Origin: Epiperipatus broadwayi
Lineage: Eukaryota; Onychophora; Udeonychophora; Euonychophora; Peripatidae
DNA: 64,000 bases
Reading direction: 5' to 3'
NCBI GenBank assembly: GCA_028023455.1
Contig: JAQFVV010006274.1
Location: 2,792,001 to 2,856,000 of the forward strand
Positions 1 through 11,321 of this stretch are shown here, piece by piece (the stretch's first letter is position 1; each line of letters starts with the position of its first letter). Below the pieces are notes generated by a model. The model ran no database searches, was not told the origin of the DNA, and saw only the letters and a program-made list of their open reading frames with translations. The translations under genes were made by a program, and so were the position numbers.

Positions 1-2700
1 TAAACATGATTATATAATATTAATTGACTTTAAAACTGCTATAATATATAATTATAGATAATTTAATTCATAAAAACATAAAAAGATATCAAAAAATTTA
101 TCAAGTGATCCCGGAAAAAAATAAAGGTACCACAAATCTATTTCAGATAATTCATATATTCTATCCTTTAACAAATTTAAAAACATACTATTTGTTCGCT
201 TGAATTAATAATAAATCATTACAACTAATTATTATAGATATTTATATTCTCAGAATGACAACTCAAAGATACATGCTGTAAGGTCGCTGTAGCTATTACT
301 TAATTTTTATATTGATATATTGAATATTGCAGAGTCTATTCCAAAATCTTTTGCTTATATATATATATAATAAATAGAACCTTCAAAACAGCTATATAAG
401 TCATGTTTCAGGAGCAACTCTTTTAAATAAAAAATAAAAACAAAAGTAAAATGAAACAATAGTAACCAGACATTTCGACAAAATAATAGTTGCCCTCAGC
501 TGGGTAAAATGGTAATCATGTGGTTGCTCCAGAGATAAAATTGTTATCTTGTTGAACAGTACAGTTGCTATTATTTCATTGCTGTTGCCTTTTTTGTTAA
601 ACGCGATTGCTCTCGAAAACATGATTTATAATATATATATACATTGAACGGTACATATCACTATCCATTTACCAGAAGCATAATAGGTATGCAAAGTAAA
701 TATGGCCAGAAGGAAAGAGAGAGAAATGAACATCATCATGACTCTGGATAATTTTAATTTGAAAGAAACAAATTAATTTTTAGTAATTTTAGTCAAAAAA
801 TGACTATGTCTACAAAATTATATCTGTGACGTTCAAGTTGAAAACCAAAGAAGCTTATTTTACTGCAAATATTCTATGGATTTTTTCATTTCTAAAGTCA
901 CATGAGAAATTTTTGTAATCAGAATTTTATAATGATATTTTAATATCTTAATAAATATAATATCAGATTAATCTAATTTAATACATATGATTTTATAAAC
1001 GAGACTTCTAAGCTAATTAGCATTAATATAATTCAGTATTGTGAAACTTTATTTTTTTCTCAATTAAGAATGTGATTTGTTTATTAATTGATAGCATAAT
1101 ATAAAAGTTTATTCATTAAAAAAATAGAAGATAGACATCTCAGATTATACACCAATATTACAAAATCCTTGAATTTTACCTTTTGGGTTCAAAAACATTC
1201 ACAAATATATATTGTAATGGTAAAATGCTCTAAAATTAAATATGTATGTTTAAATATATCTTATTAAAAGAATATTATTTAAAAGAATTACTTAAATATA
1301 AAATAAAATAAATAAATTTAAATTCATAAATGATCACTATCTTTGGACATTGTTTAATAAATTAGGGTCTAAATAAAAGTGATAGTAAATATAAGAAATG
1401 TTTACAAATTAAAAAGATTAACTAAAAAAATGAACTGTCTTAATTAAACAAAATTAAGTGTAATTTATTAGCAACTACTGTTTTTAAACAATATTCATTA
1501 ATAATTTAAGTTTAATTAAATATATATATAATGCAATAGATTAATTAGTATTATATTGCTTTTAAAAATACATTTGCTTGATTATGGAAAAAATTTATAT
1601 TGTTTATAGCAAAAAATTCATAATAAAATTGATAACTTTTTTTTGTTTTGTTTTGCATGTTGTTTTAGAAACTGTGACTTAACCTAAAAATATTCACTTT
1701 CAGATAATGTTTTTTTTGTTGTTGTTGTTGGATATTTTGAGGATAAATATTTATAGCAGAATTGCAACCTTTTTGACTTTATATTTTATATACATATGTT
1801 AATCAGTAACAAATAAATTAACATGATTTCAATAATAAAACTTTTCAATTTAAGAACTATATTTTGAACATCATTTTGTTAACATTAAGTTAAGATGTTA
1901 TTGTTTTGAAACATTAAATTGTTGATATATTTTTTTTATTATGCATTTGTTTTGAAAATGTACTTTTAGTATAGAATTGCATAATTTTGTTTTTAAATAT
2001 CACATACAAGAGGTTGACAATTTTTTTAATATGAAGTAGCATTTTGTTTAAATATCTCAATCAAAAAATTAAAAGACCGGCTAGGGAAGAGATAAAAACA
2101 GGTTGATGAAAAATATGGATTTCTAAATAACTGTGATTATATTTAAACATTTATTTTAGTAATAACATGTAACAGGGTCAATGTATATATTATGCAAATT
2201 GATTTTTAAAAAAACAAACAAAAAAAATTACTTTAATAGTTTGATTTATTCATAAATTCCTATTATTTATACACTCACCACATATAATATTTGTTATTCT
2301 ATAATGAGATCGAATCCAAGGAGCAATATGGAAAAGTGAATTTTTTTCCACTCCTAGAGTTACAAAAATATTTATTGACAATTTACAAGTAAAAATAAAG
2401 GTTTTACATTCTTTATGATAAAAGAGTGACAAGCTTGGAGTCAAATAGCTGCACATGGTTTATGAGCCACATGGTTTTGACCCCTATCACATACAATTAT
2501 TAATCAATACTCAATATTCATACAACTTATGAATAAAATTTTCTTTATAGAAATATACATCGATTTGATTTTTTTTTCTAGGCTGATATAATACTATCTT
2601 GACATTACAAGTTGTCATCACATTGTTTATTCTATATAATTCTATACATACTTCTTCTTCTTCTTCGGTAATTTTTCTTATTCATATACAACAATATATA
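1..2700. other. AT-rich intergenic DNA, no gene recognised
   Basis: Only short ORFs interrupted by stops in all frames, poly-A/T runs, a short GTT run near 1718 and a CTT run near 2652. No protein similarity, RNA gene or long repeat was recognised by reading both strands. Confidence 0.7.
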
Positions 2701-3109
2701 TCTTATTAAATAATCACAGTCTTCTTACACCTTCAAGTAAATAATTTTTATTAATGTAATAATTATAAATTTATTAAACGCACATTGATTACGTAAGTAA
2801 TATTTATTGAGGCTATAACCTCGATAATATGCGTATAAAATGCGATAGTAGGGACCTCTACAGGTGTAATAAATAATATATAAAATTAAGTTTTATATTT
2901 TTTAAAAGAATTTTATAGGAATAATGTATTGGTATATATGTAATAGTATTTTATTAAAATGTATAAGTATAAGAGAATATAAAATATTAAAATTATTTTA
3001 AAATTTTCTTTAAAGTTTTTAAAGATTGAGTAATCTAGTGGTATAATATAATAAATGACATATACTGCTTAAGAGTATTAATATATGTATAAAATTGATT
3101 GAAAGTTTA

Positions 3110-3197
3110 TTGATGTATATATAAGTTTTAATTGTAGTGTTATAATATTTGAATTGATGTATATATAAGTTTTGGTTGTATTACTATAATATTTGAA
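3110..3197. repeat. 44-bp tandem duplication
   Basis: Two adjacent copies with a period of 44, the second beginning at 3154. They differ by a few substitutions and lie just upstream of the hammerhead-like core at 3209. Confidence 0.75.
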
Positions 3198-3208
3198 TTT
3201 TTGTAGAT

Positions 3209-3242
3209 CTGAAGAAGACTGCCAGGAACAGTCAAAACTGTT
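3209..3242 (+). ncRNA. degenerate small hammerhead ribozyme variant
   Basis: Reads CTGAAGA, one extra A, a perfect 5-bp stem II GACTG/CAGTC closing a 7-nt loop, then AAAAC where a functional core needs GAAAC, then TGTT. The missing G is what decay of a CpG (CGAAAC to CAAAAC) would give. Flanking stem I is only about 3 bp. The extra A after the CUGANGA box and a near-absent stem III match the hammerhead variants described from Penelope-like elements. Probably inactive as it stands. Confidence 0.5.
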
Positions 3243-3330
3243 ATTATATTAATAAAAATTATTTGCTTAAAGGTGTAAGAAGACTGTGATTATTTAATAA
3301 GACACATTGTTTATTGTTCACATTTGTTTT

Positions 3331-3429
3331 TCTCTTGTGTCATAGCATCAGCCAGGAAGCGAACCCGCTAACCTGGAACATCTGCTTGTAAAGCAGCTGT
3401 TGCTGATCTCTTGAGCACCAATGCTTGAC
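3331..3429 (-). mobile_element. 99-bp tRNA-derived SINE-like insertion
   Basis: On the minus strand this reads like a decayed tRNA: an A-box-like stretch, an anticodon arm (CTGC...GCAG around a TTTACAA loop, Val-TAC-like) and a B-box-like GGGTTCGCTTCC. It is bracketed by a perfect 17-bp direct repeat, TTGTTCACATTTGTTTT, at 3314-3330 and 3430-3446. That repeat is A-rich at its 5' end on the minus strand, as expected of an L1/RTE-type target duplication. The extra bases around the T-arm make it a poor functional tRNA. I infer a retrotransposed tRNA-like RNA or very short SINE; identifying the tRNA as Val is tentative. Confidence 0.65.
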
Positions 3430-3446
3430 TTGTTCACATTTGTTTT

Positions 3447-3931
3447 GAAAAATAATTTTACTTGTCCACATTTGTATTTTGAAAAATAATTTTACTATAG
3501 AATTGTAATTTTTTCATTTGGATATCATATACAGCTGTGAATTAATATGTACTATTTACATAACTTAGATATTATATTCTTTTACCAAATGATTTTGTTT
3601 TGTTTTTATATTTAAATTAACATAATAGTGTTTTGATATTAGCAGAAGCAGTAATCATATTTTTCTATTTCTACTTGTTTTGAAAATAAACTTCTGCCAT
3701 AGAACTGTAAATTGTTAGGTTTTACTTGGTGTGCACAGCTGAGATATATAGCCTACTAACAAACATATTTTGATCTGATTTTTTTAAAGAATTCAACTTT
3801 TTAACTGATAAAGGCTTTATGCAAATTATAGTCTTTGAACACCACTGATCTAAAAATATTTAGAATGCAGAAAGTTTTAAATTTGTGAGCTTCAGATATG
3901 CATACAACAGGTAAAAAATAAAAATAAAGGA
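3447..3931. other. AT-rich intergenic DNA
   Basis: No ORF or repeat recognised except a second copy of a short phrase shared with the preceding target duplication around 3465-3495. Confidence 0.6.
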
Positions 3932-4120
3932 ATGTCAATCTTCTGGGACTACCAAGCAGTTACAGGATACATATTTGAATCCAGTTCTGCCCAAATAATT
4001 TGCACAAAGAAGAACGATGCCAAAAGAAAGATCAAAGAAGCTTTTTACATAGCAAATGACCTTAGTGCCATTAATAGAAGAGAAACATGCTTTGCTCTCT
4101 CCAAACAATGGATTAATTAA
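3932..4120 (+). pseudogene. possible Penelope-like C-terminal tail fragment
   Basis: A 62-codon open stretch with the layout of the region after the GIY-YIG nuclease in Penelope-like proteins: an early W-D, then a basic RKIKEAFYI block, then INRR and a terminal LSKQW. The intact Penelope ORF at 34.4-35.5 kb has the same order (W, then RRKFKEA, then a final conserved W near its C-terminus). No RT or YIG motif was found immediately upstream, so this is at best an isolated scrap. The match is motif-level only, and a chance ORF cannot be excluded. Confidence 0.4.
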
Positions 4121-6457
4121 TTAAAAATTCAAGCTCATTTGTATATGTGCATAACAAATCTCAACAGTCTTCATTTGTAAAGCTATGAGTATAAGATTTG
4201 AATACTAAATCTCGAAAGTGCTAAACTGGCACATTAAACCTTATATTATAATTATAGCTTTACTAATGCATGCGAAAAAAATCGCATATTTATAATTAGT
4301 ATTATTGTTATATATATTATAACAGTATATAACATCTCTTTACATTAATTTAAAATTAAAATAAAAAGTTCATAAATAAGAATAAATTTATTAAAAACTA
4401 AAAGCTAAAATTAAAGTGTTCTTTAACATATATAATATATCGCACAGATGTAAAAGTATTTTTTTTAAAAAAAAAAAAAAAGTATTTGAATGTATTTTTT
4501 TATAAAAAAAAGTACAAGAGTACAAGATCTAAAGATAAAATATTTTTGTTAAAAGATTCCTATGTAATCTCTGTAAATGGAAATGACTGTTTTATAAATT
4601 AAATGAAAAGCAAACTAGCCTTTGGGGCTTTTATATAATTAAAAAGTCAGATAAGAGAATAAAAAAATTAGAATGTCCAATAGAAGCAGTAACCAACACT
4701 CTGACCTTAATGAAAATCATTGGAACAGGAAAGTATGTTCAATGAATCTGGAGGATTACTATAAAAAGAAAGCAATTCAAATTAAAAGACAGTTCCAGCT
4801 TGATTTTTTGAGAAGGATGAAAGGACGCACTTTTCACTCTCTCTCTTATTTCAAATGAAGTGACTGTTAATTTATGAATGGCACTATTGTAGTCCCAAAT
4901 CATATGGGTCCTACAATAAAATAGTACCAGGATTGAACCAGCTAAGGCCATCTCCGGAAAAACAGACTGGTCTTCCATGAAAGTATGACCAATAAAGACT
5001 GTGCAGAAATTGGCAGCAGGAACTGGGAGCTCTTCTACTGTAAGATATGAACTGAAAAATTAAAAAAAATTTTTTGTCAAGATTTGGAAAGCTTTTAATA
5101 ATCAACTAAATCTAATTTTTAAAATGAATTTTAATCTGACTTTTAAGATTTCAAAATCAATTATTGATGTTTAATTTTAAATATTTGAGTTTGCTGATTT
5201 AATCATTTCCATTTTTTATTATTAATAATATTTATTGACTAAATTATTTAAATGTATTAAATTTTAGTTGGGGGTAGATGGCTGCATACATTCATTAACT
5301 AATTATTTTTTATTTTTATATTGATTAAAATATATAGACACTTTATGGTGAGTTTCCAAACATATTTATTTGTATATCTTTTAAGTTATTGGTGTCAATG
5401 TGGCATCTTATGATGAATGCCATTGGGTTTATTGTAAATTTCCCTCTGCAATTCCATCAATAACTTTATATTTGAATTATTTATATTTATTTTAAAGGGC
5501 TTTCATTTCAGGATATTTGCTTCATAATTAGGTTGATGCTGGTGGAGGGACATATGGGCATTTATATCAATGTAATGTGAAGCATGTTTAGCATACAGTG
5601 CAACGTGCCCAACTGAATACATGACCCAAAGATGTAGTCATTGCATTGCAATGGATGCAGACATATTTCCTGCACCATTGACCCCCTTTTTAGCTCTATG
5701 GATAGGGACTATAAGTCAGCAGATAGACTGCTATCCCCCATATGTAGCATTTCTCTTTAATTATTGTATATACATTGATTCCTTTGCCAGACAGATGCAC
5801 ATTCCTGTACTGGATGAGGATCATGTCCTTCAAATAATATCATGCTGTCAGATGCACATTCCTGTCAGCTAGTTTTATGCTAGCATCTTCATATTGCATT
5901 GGTTGTGACTATATATCTGGAAGCAGGCATTGTTTTGGCTGTGAACTTTTAATCTGAGATTGAATTATTGTTTTGAAAAGTTTTTAGCTGAGAAATGTAT
6001 ATAGCCTATCTATACTCAACATTATAAAACAAACTTTTATAAAATGTTCATCTATGCAGACGTTCCTAATAATTTAAATTTAAAAAAAATAATAACCAAA
6101 TTAAAATTAATATTAAAATCTAAGCAAGATAAATTTTATTCCTCAATTTTAAATATTTATATATGCACCAATAAATGTTTTGTGTGTTAATTACTGGCAG
6201 TGGCTTATTTTATTTTTAAATATTAATATATTTTGAGAATATAAATCTTGATTAAAATTTATAAGAATTTATATTATAAATTATCTTTGCTACTCCCTGA
6301 GCTAGTGGCATGGTTTGACAGTGGTAATAAAATACATATGTAAAATTGTGATTTTAACTTATGTATCTGCCTACTATATAAATTTTCCAAGTTCAAATAG
6401 CCTGGTGGCACCCTGTATGGCAGATACAGTAAAACTTTAATTATTCTTCCCCGACTG

Positions 6458-6461
<4 letters not shown>
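4121..6461. other. intergenic DNA with slightly GC-richer patches, no gene recognised
   Basis: Patches at 4670-5060 and 5500-5960 are less AT-rich and hold short ORFs of 60-83 codons with no recognisable family. A 17-bp phrase (CAGATGCACATTCCTGT) is repeated at 5792 and 5849. These patches may be worn repeats; nothing firmer can be said. Confidence 0.5.

Positions 6462-6512
<51 letters not shown>
6462..6512. repeat. (TA)n microsatellite
   Basis: About 50 bp of uninterrupted AT dinucleotides. The Tyr/Ile-rich reading frame across it is an artefact. Confidence 0.98.
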
Positions 6513-6515
<3 letters not shown>

Positions 6516-6786
6516 GCAAATGGTTAGTGGACTTTCTTTCAATTTAAAAACAAACTCTGTTTATATTTGTGAAAATTGTTAATGCATATAATAATTACTT
6601 CCCTGAGAAAACTAATTAGGTGAGCTAAATATGATTCCTTTTATTGAAAAAGATCACAAGAAAAATCACCAGAAGCTAAATAATAGTACTATGTGGATAA
6701 TTGAATTAACATATTTTAACATGTAATACAAAGTTTTAAAATGTAACATTTAAAAATATTTTAGTAGTTTTTTACATAGTTTCTTG

Positions 6787-6895
6787 ATATCATCATCATC
6801 AACAGCAGCAACCATTATCAATCCACTGCAGGATGAAGGTCTCTCCAAGTTCAATCCATCAAAGTCTACTGCAGGATGAAGATCTCTCCAAGTTC
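6787..6895 (-). repeat. LINE 3' tail with duplicated 40-bp segment
   Basis: At the 3' end of the LINE a segment of about 40 bp containing CTGCAGGATGAAG is present twice, followed by ATC/GAT trinucleotides. Short variable 3' repeats of this kind are typical of RTE-type LINEs. Confidence 0.7.
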
Positions 6896-8975
6896 AATCA
6901 TCTTCTTTGATCTTTAGCTTCTATTCTCCACTTCACCTCTGCATACTTTCTTATTTCATCCATCCATCTCACATGCGATTCGTTTCTGGCTCTTTTACAA
7001 TCTCTTGGAATAGAGTTTAAGCTTTCAATTGTTCATCTATTATCATCTCTTTTAGCAATATGTCTGGCCCAACTCCAGTCTTTTATTTTTTTCAATGAGA
7101 TCAGTAACATCTGTTTGTTCTCTTACTTATATATTGTGTTTTCAATCTCTTCTTGTTACTCCTAACATGCATGTCTCCATACTTCTTTGAGTAATCTGAA
7201 GTCTTTATATTGCTCTTCTATTAAGTTTCAAAGTATCAGATCCATAAGTAAGAACTGATAAAACACATTTATTAAAAACCTTTAAAACACATAGGCATAT
7301 TTCCTTTTAGTATCAAGTTGTTTCTACCAAAAACACTCCAACCAAGTTTAATTCTATGATTAATTTCATCCATTATATTTCCATCTGTATTAATAATCTA
7401 ACCAAGGTATTTTTAGCTGCTAACTTCTTATATCTAATCAAAATCAATCTTTATTTTCATACTTTGAGAAAATCCATTGAACATTACTTTAGTCTTTTTA
7501 ACATTTATCTTTAATCTTATTTTCTTACTTTCATGTGATAACTCCTGCAACATTTCCTGCAGTTCTAAAGCATTATTTGCAAAAACATCTACATCATCTG
7601 AAAATCTAAATGACATAAATAATCTCCATTTACATTCACTCCTTTAGCTTCACATTTTAACCAGCAAAATATTTCTTGCAGCACTGCTGTAAAAATTTTT
7701 GGAGATATGGAGTCACCCTGTCTTACACCATTCTCAATCTTGACTTTCCTAGTATCATTATGTAATCTAATTGTGCTGTTGCATTTTTATAAATATTCTT
7801 CAAAATATGACAATATCCTGGATCTATACCTTGAAAATCCAATGCTTTAACTACTGAAGAAATGTTTATAGAATCAAATGCCTTTTCATAATCTACAATT
7901 CCAAAGCATAATGGCAACTCATATTTATTTGTCCTTTCTATAACTTCTCTCAATACCTGGATATGATCTACTGTACTAAAACCACTTTTAAATCCAGCTT
8001 GTTCTCTGTAGATAAGTTGTAAATATCTTGGTAAAAAGTTTGTATAAAACTGATAAAGGGCTGGTAGGTCTGTAATTTCTAATATTTTCTTTATAGCCTT
8101 TTAAAAATATTAATATTAATACTGCATTCTTCCAATCATCTGGTACTTCTTTATCATTTAGACATTTGGTACATAACTTTGCTAAAAAAAATTTACTTCT
8201 TCACCTGCTTCTTTTATATAATTTCATCATTACCTGGAGCTTTTCCTTTCTTCATAAATTTAATTGCCTGTCTCACTTCTTCATTTAAAATTCTGGGCAA
8301 TTCGGAAGATATAATAGATATAGGAGGTATTTGTTTTTTTTTATTACTATATAATTCTTGATAGAAGTCTTCTATCAATTTCATGATGTCAGCTCTCTTT
8401 TTAGTAATAATTCCAACTTTTTTTCTTATTGCAAATATAAATTTCCTACCAATACCAAAATGTTGTTTTACACTCTTGAGACTTATTCTTGACTACAGCT
8501 TTCCTTGTTAGTCCACAGTTATACTTTCTTATATCATTTTCAACTCTTTTCCACACCATTCTACAAAATTAGAGGTATTCAATTATTTTTGTATATCTTC
8601 ATATTCCTGCTTTTCTTCATAAATTCTCTAGCGCTCAGTAGAAATTTTATTGGTCAATTGCTGCTTTTTTCTACCAGCTATCTTTGTTGCAGTTTTTAAA
8701 AGTGTATCAGTTATTTTCTTATTAATTTCATTCAAATCTGAATCATATTCAAAATCTACTGATACTGGAAACCGATTTGTAAGTTCTAATTTAAATTCAT
8801 TAAAATGTTTCCGAAAATTAGGAATATCAATTGTAAATATTGTTTTTCTTAATAATTTTTCTCTCTCTAGTAACAGTGTGTTACATCTTACTAATCGATG
8901 ATCACTTCCAGTGTTAAATTTATTACAAACATTACAATCTTGAAATATGCATTTTCTTGATATACAATTCTATTA
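6787..8975 (-). pseudogene. RTE-like non-LTR retrotransposon (LINE), decayed
   Basis: Read on the minus strand, this follows an APE-endonuclease/RT LINE in order, with several frameshifts and stops. The end of the endonuclease (GSDHRLVR) is near 8885-8925 and an RT approach motif (GKAPGNDE) near 8223-8255. RT motif A (VDYEKAFDS) is near 7870-7907, VRQGDS near 7711-7736, and a FADD-type box present as FSDD near 7569-7615. The C-terminal block VRWMDEIRKYAEVKW is near 6903-6975. The 3' end runs into a short GAT-type tail at 6787. Known role of the family: target-primed reverse transcription of its own RNA. The 5' part of the endonuclease is missing or unrecognisable. Clade assignment (RTE-like) rests on remembered motifs. 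Confidence 0.85.
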
Positions 8976-10110
8976 TTATACAAGCATTAAATTCACTTGC
9001 TTTTAATATATCAGGGGCTGCTCAATTTATTCATTAATAGGGAAATAAAAGATGCAATAAAATAGATGGCCTGTTGATTTTTGATAAGAAGCGACAGAGA
9101 AGGATCATTAAAAAAGTAAACAACCGAAACTAGATTTAACAAAATGTGAACTAAAATTAGAGAAACTCAAGGAAGATATTTTACTTGTAAATATAAGTAA
9201 CTCATTTATTTTATTTATTTTTTGTTCTAAAAGCCCTATTCACAATATATATCTATTAAATGTTTATAGCATTAAGTTGTTAGTAATAAGATTATTCAAT
9301 TTATTAGTGTTGTTAATTTATACTTAGCTTTAAATATCAACTCCAGTAAATAAGCTGCGACAGCATTCCATTTAATCATGTACGGAATTCTAAAAATTGG
9401 TTAAATATTTGTGGAATATGAGTATCAGAATCTACTTTATTAATATTACAGACTTTTATGTTGTTTGAGATGTATTTTTTTGCTTTTAATTGTTTTATTA
9501 ACAGATGTGTAATTGAAATAATCTATTCCAAATGACAGGTTTGATGCCAGTTGTTTATAAAGCATAATTTTTTAAAAAGAATTATGAGAAACATTTATTT
9601 TACTGGGTTCAAATATCATGAGACATTGACGGTTTAACTTTTTTTTATTAATATTAATTTTTATTTGAGCAAAGAAAGCTAGAATTTAAGTATTACCTTT
9701 TTCTGCCAAAAAAAATCAGTGAAAAGCTGTTGAAATAAACTGCTTTCATATTTTAGCAGTAGAATTCGTCTCTTTTTTTTTTTTTAAAGAGAATATTTGA
9801 TATTAAATAATTCTTTTTTGACAAATTATTGTTCGTTTGTTAGGCATTCAAATTAATGAAACAAAAATTCTCACTTTAAATTGGAAGTGGTGTCTATATT
9901 AAACTTCGCTATACGTTTACTAAGTTTCACGTTAGCAGCCATAATCTATTTCATCTTTATCTTCTAAATTCTCCTTTTCATGCCACATAATATGGTTGTT
10001 GCATTGACAATGTTTTTATTATTTCTTTATCCTAAATGATGTATTATTTTGTTTAATTTTTATTGTGTAGATTTTATATATTTAATCATTATTATTTTGT
10101 ATTTTTTTAT
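8976..10110. other. AT-rich intergenic DNA
   Basis: No ORF, RNA gene or repeat recognised. It ends in the left copy of the 12-bp target duplication of the family R element. Confidence 0.6.
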
Positions 10111-10195
10111 AAAGTATGACAATATTTGAAAACCAGGCACTGTTCACAAACCCGGGAGCTTATCTCATACACACATGTAGAAAAGATTAATAATC

Positions 10196-10239
10196 ACCAA
10201 TATACATATTTCATGCTAAACCAGCACTCATCAGTTGGT
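10196..10239 (-). ncRNA. type I hammerhead ribozyme motif (R1)
   Basis: On the minus strand: stem I ACCAA/TTGGT, core CTGATGA (10228-10234), stem II TGCT/AGCA with a 5-nt loop plus a G-U closing pair, GAAA, a short stem III of ATA/TAT with a 2-nt loop, then UA before the cleavage point. All invariant core bases are present. It lies in the inverted unit of the family R element. Confidence 0.85.
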
Positions 10240-10673
10240 CCAGACTATCATCTCTCACAAATATATATATAATCAATGCTCAGTTTATATTAAGATAGCA
10301 AATCTTCATACTTTAATGGACAGGCTTCAATACACTGCAACTTCCAACTTTTCAGCCATCCGTATCATTGAAAAGCTGATGATGAAAACTCAAATTCCAT
10401 GGTGATGCTAATATTATTGCCATGCCCATGTTGACCTGAAGTCACTCTGACCCCTCATGTATAGGACAGTATCCATTAAATACATATAAGATACAATAAT
10501 ATTAGCATCAGCATGGGATTTGAGTTTTCATCATCAGATTTTCAATGATATGGATGGCTGAAAAGTTGGAGGTTGTAGTGGATTGAAGCCTGTCCATTAA
10601 AGTATAAAGATTTGCTATCTTAATATAAAGTGAGCATTAATTATATATATGTGTGTGAGAGATGATAGTCTGG

Positions 10674-10717
10674 ACCAACTGATGAGTGCTGGTTTAGCAT
10701 GAAATATGTCTATTGGT
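10674..10717 (+). ncRNA. type I hammerhead ribozyme motif (R2)
   Basis: Same fold as R1 with core CTGATGA at 10679-10685 and GAAA at 10701-10704. One change in stem III (C where R1 and R3 have A) weakens that helix, so this copy may cleave poorly alone. Spacing to R3 is 486 bp, the unit length. Confidence 0.8.
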
Positions 10718-11159
10718 GATTATTAATCTTTTCTACATGTGTGTGGTCATGTGCATCAGTTGTATGAGATAGTATGGATAGTTGAAGGGTGCTTTAAAAT
10801 CTGAGTTTAAATCCTCTACACTTACAATTAAGCTCCCAGGTTTGTGAAGAGTGCCTGGTTTTCAAATATTTACATATCAAGCTTGTATCCTATCCATCCC
10901 TCTTATATGTATTTAATGGATACTGTCCTATACATGTGGGTCAGAGTGACTTCAGGTCAACATGGGCATGGCAATAATATTAGCATCAGCATGGGATTTG
11001 AGTTTTCATGATCAGATTTTTAATGATATGGATGGCTGAAAAGTTGGAGGTTGCAGTGGATTGAAGCCTGTCCATTAAAGTATGAAGATTTGCTATCTTT
11101 ATATAAACTGAGCATTGATTATATATATATATGTGTGTGTGTGTGTGATGATAGTTTGG

Positions 11160-11203
11160 ACCAACTGATGAGTGCTGGTTTAGCATGAAATACGTATATT
11201 GGT
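11160..11203 (+). ncRNA. type I hammerhead ribozyme motif (R3)
   Basis: Core CTGATGA at 11165-11171, stem II TGCT/AGCA, GAAA at 11187-11190, stem III TACGTA-type self-complementary, cleavage after UA, stem I ACCAA/TTGGT. Complete at every invariant position, and the best preserved copy with R1. Confidence 0.87.
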
Positions 11204-11321
11204 GATTATTAATATTTTCTACGTGTGTGGTCCATGTGTATCAGTTGTATGAGATAGTGTGGATAGTTGAAGGGTGCTTGAAAATCTGAGTTCAAATCCT
11301 CTACACTTAAAAGTATGACAA

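Larger units (their letters stand above)
2701..3302 (+). mobile_element. 602-bp inverted-repeat unit with hammerhead-like core
   Basis: The arms at 2701-2763 and 3241-3302 are inverted copies of about 62 bp that differ at only a few positions, all transitions. Just inside the right arm lies a sequence with the layout of the small hammerhead variants of Penelope-like terminal repeats (3209-3242). The interior is AT-rich with no ORF. An inverted partial end facing a direct end is also how the Penelope and family R loci in this window are built, so I read this as a Penelope-type remnant of a different family. No target duplication was seen. It could instead be a foldback element. Confidence 0.55.
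10123..11309 (+). mobile_element. family R hammerhead element: inverted partial plus two direct units
   Basis: A non-coding insertion bracketed by a perfect 12-bp duplication, AAAGTATGACAA (10111-10122 and 11310-11321). It consists of an inverted partial copy (10123 to about 10490) and two direct copies, about 10491-10855 and 10856-11309, with a period of roughly 480 bp. Each copy carries a type I hammerhead ribozyme motif. The direct copies end in a tRNA-like stretch with a B-box-like GAGTTCAAATCCTC (11289-11302). No ORF is conserved between units. Related copies lie at 42.9-43.6 and 62.0-62.3 kb, so this is an interspersed family. I infer a retrozyme-like non-autonomous retroelement; the insertion layout matches that of the Penelope copies in this window. 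Confidence 0.85.

Noticed and set aside
3331-3429. Functional tRNA-Val gene
   Set aside because: The anticodon arm is tRNA-Val-like, but the variable/T-arm region has extra bases and the copy is flanked by target duplications, so it is a retro-copy.
5621-5872. 83-codon ORF as a gene
   Set aside because: No recognisable domain, and it includes an internal repeated 17-bp phrase; likely chance or a worn repeat.
6274-6519. ORFs rich in Ile and Tyr across TA runs (also at 13438, 18707, 55170)
   Set aside because: They are direct translations of TA microsatellites.
10370-10390. CTGATGATGAAAAC on the plus strand as another hammerhead core
   Set aside because: No room for stem II between CTGATGA and GAAA, and no flanking stem I.
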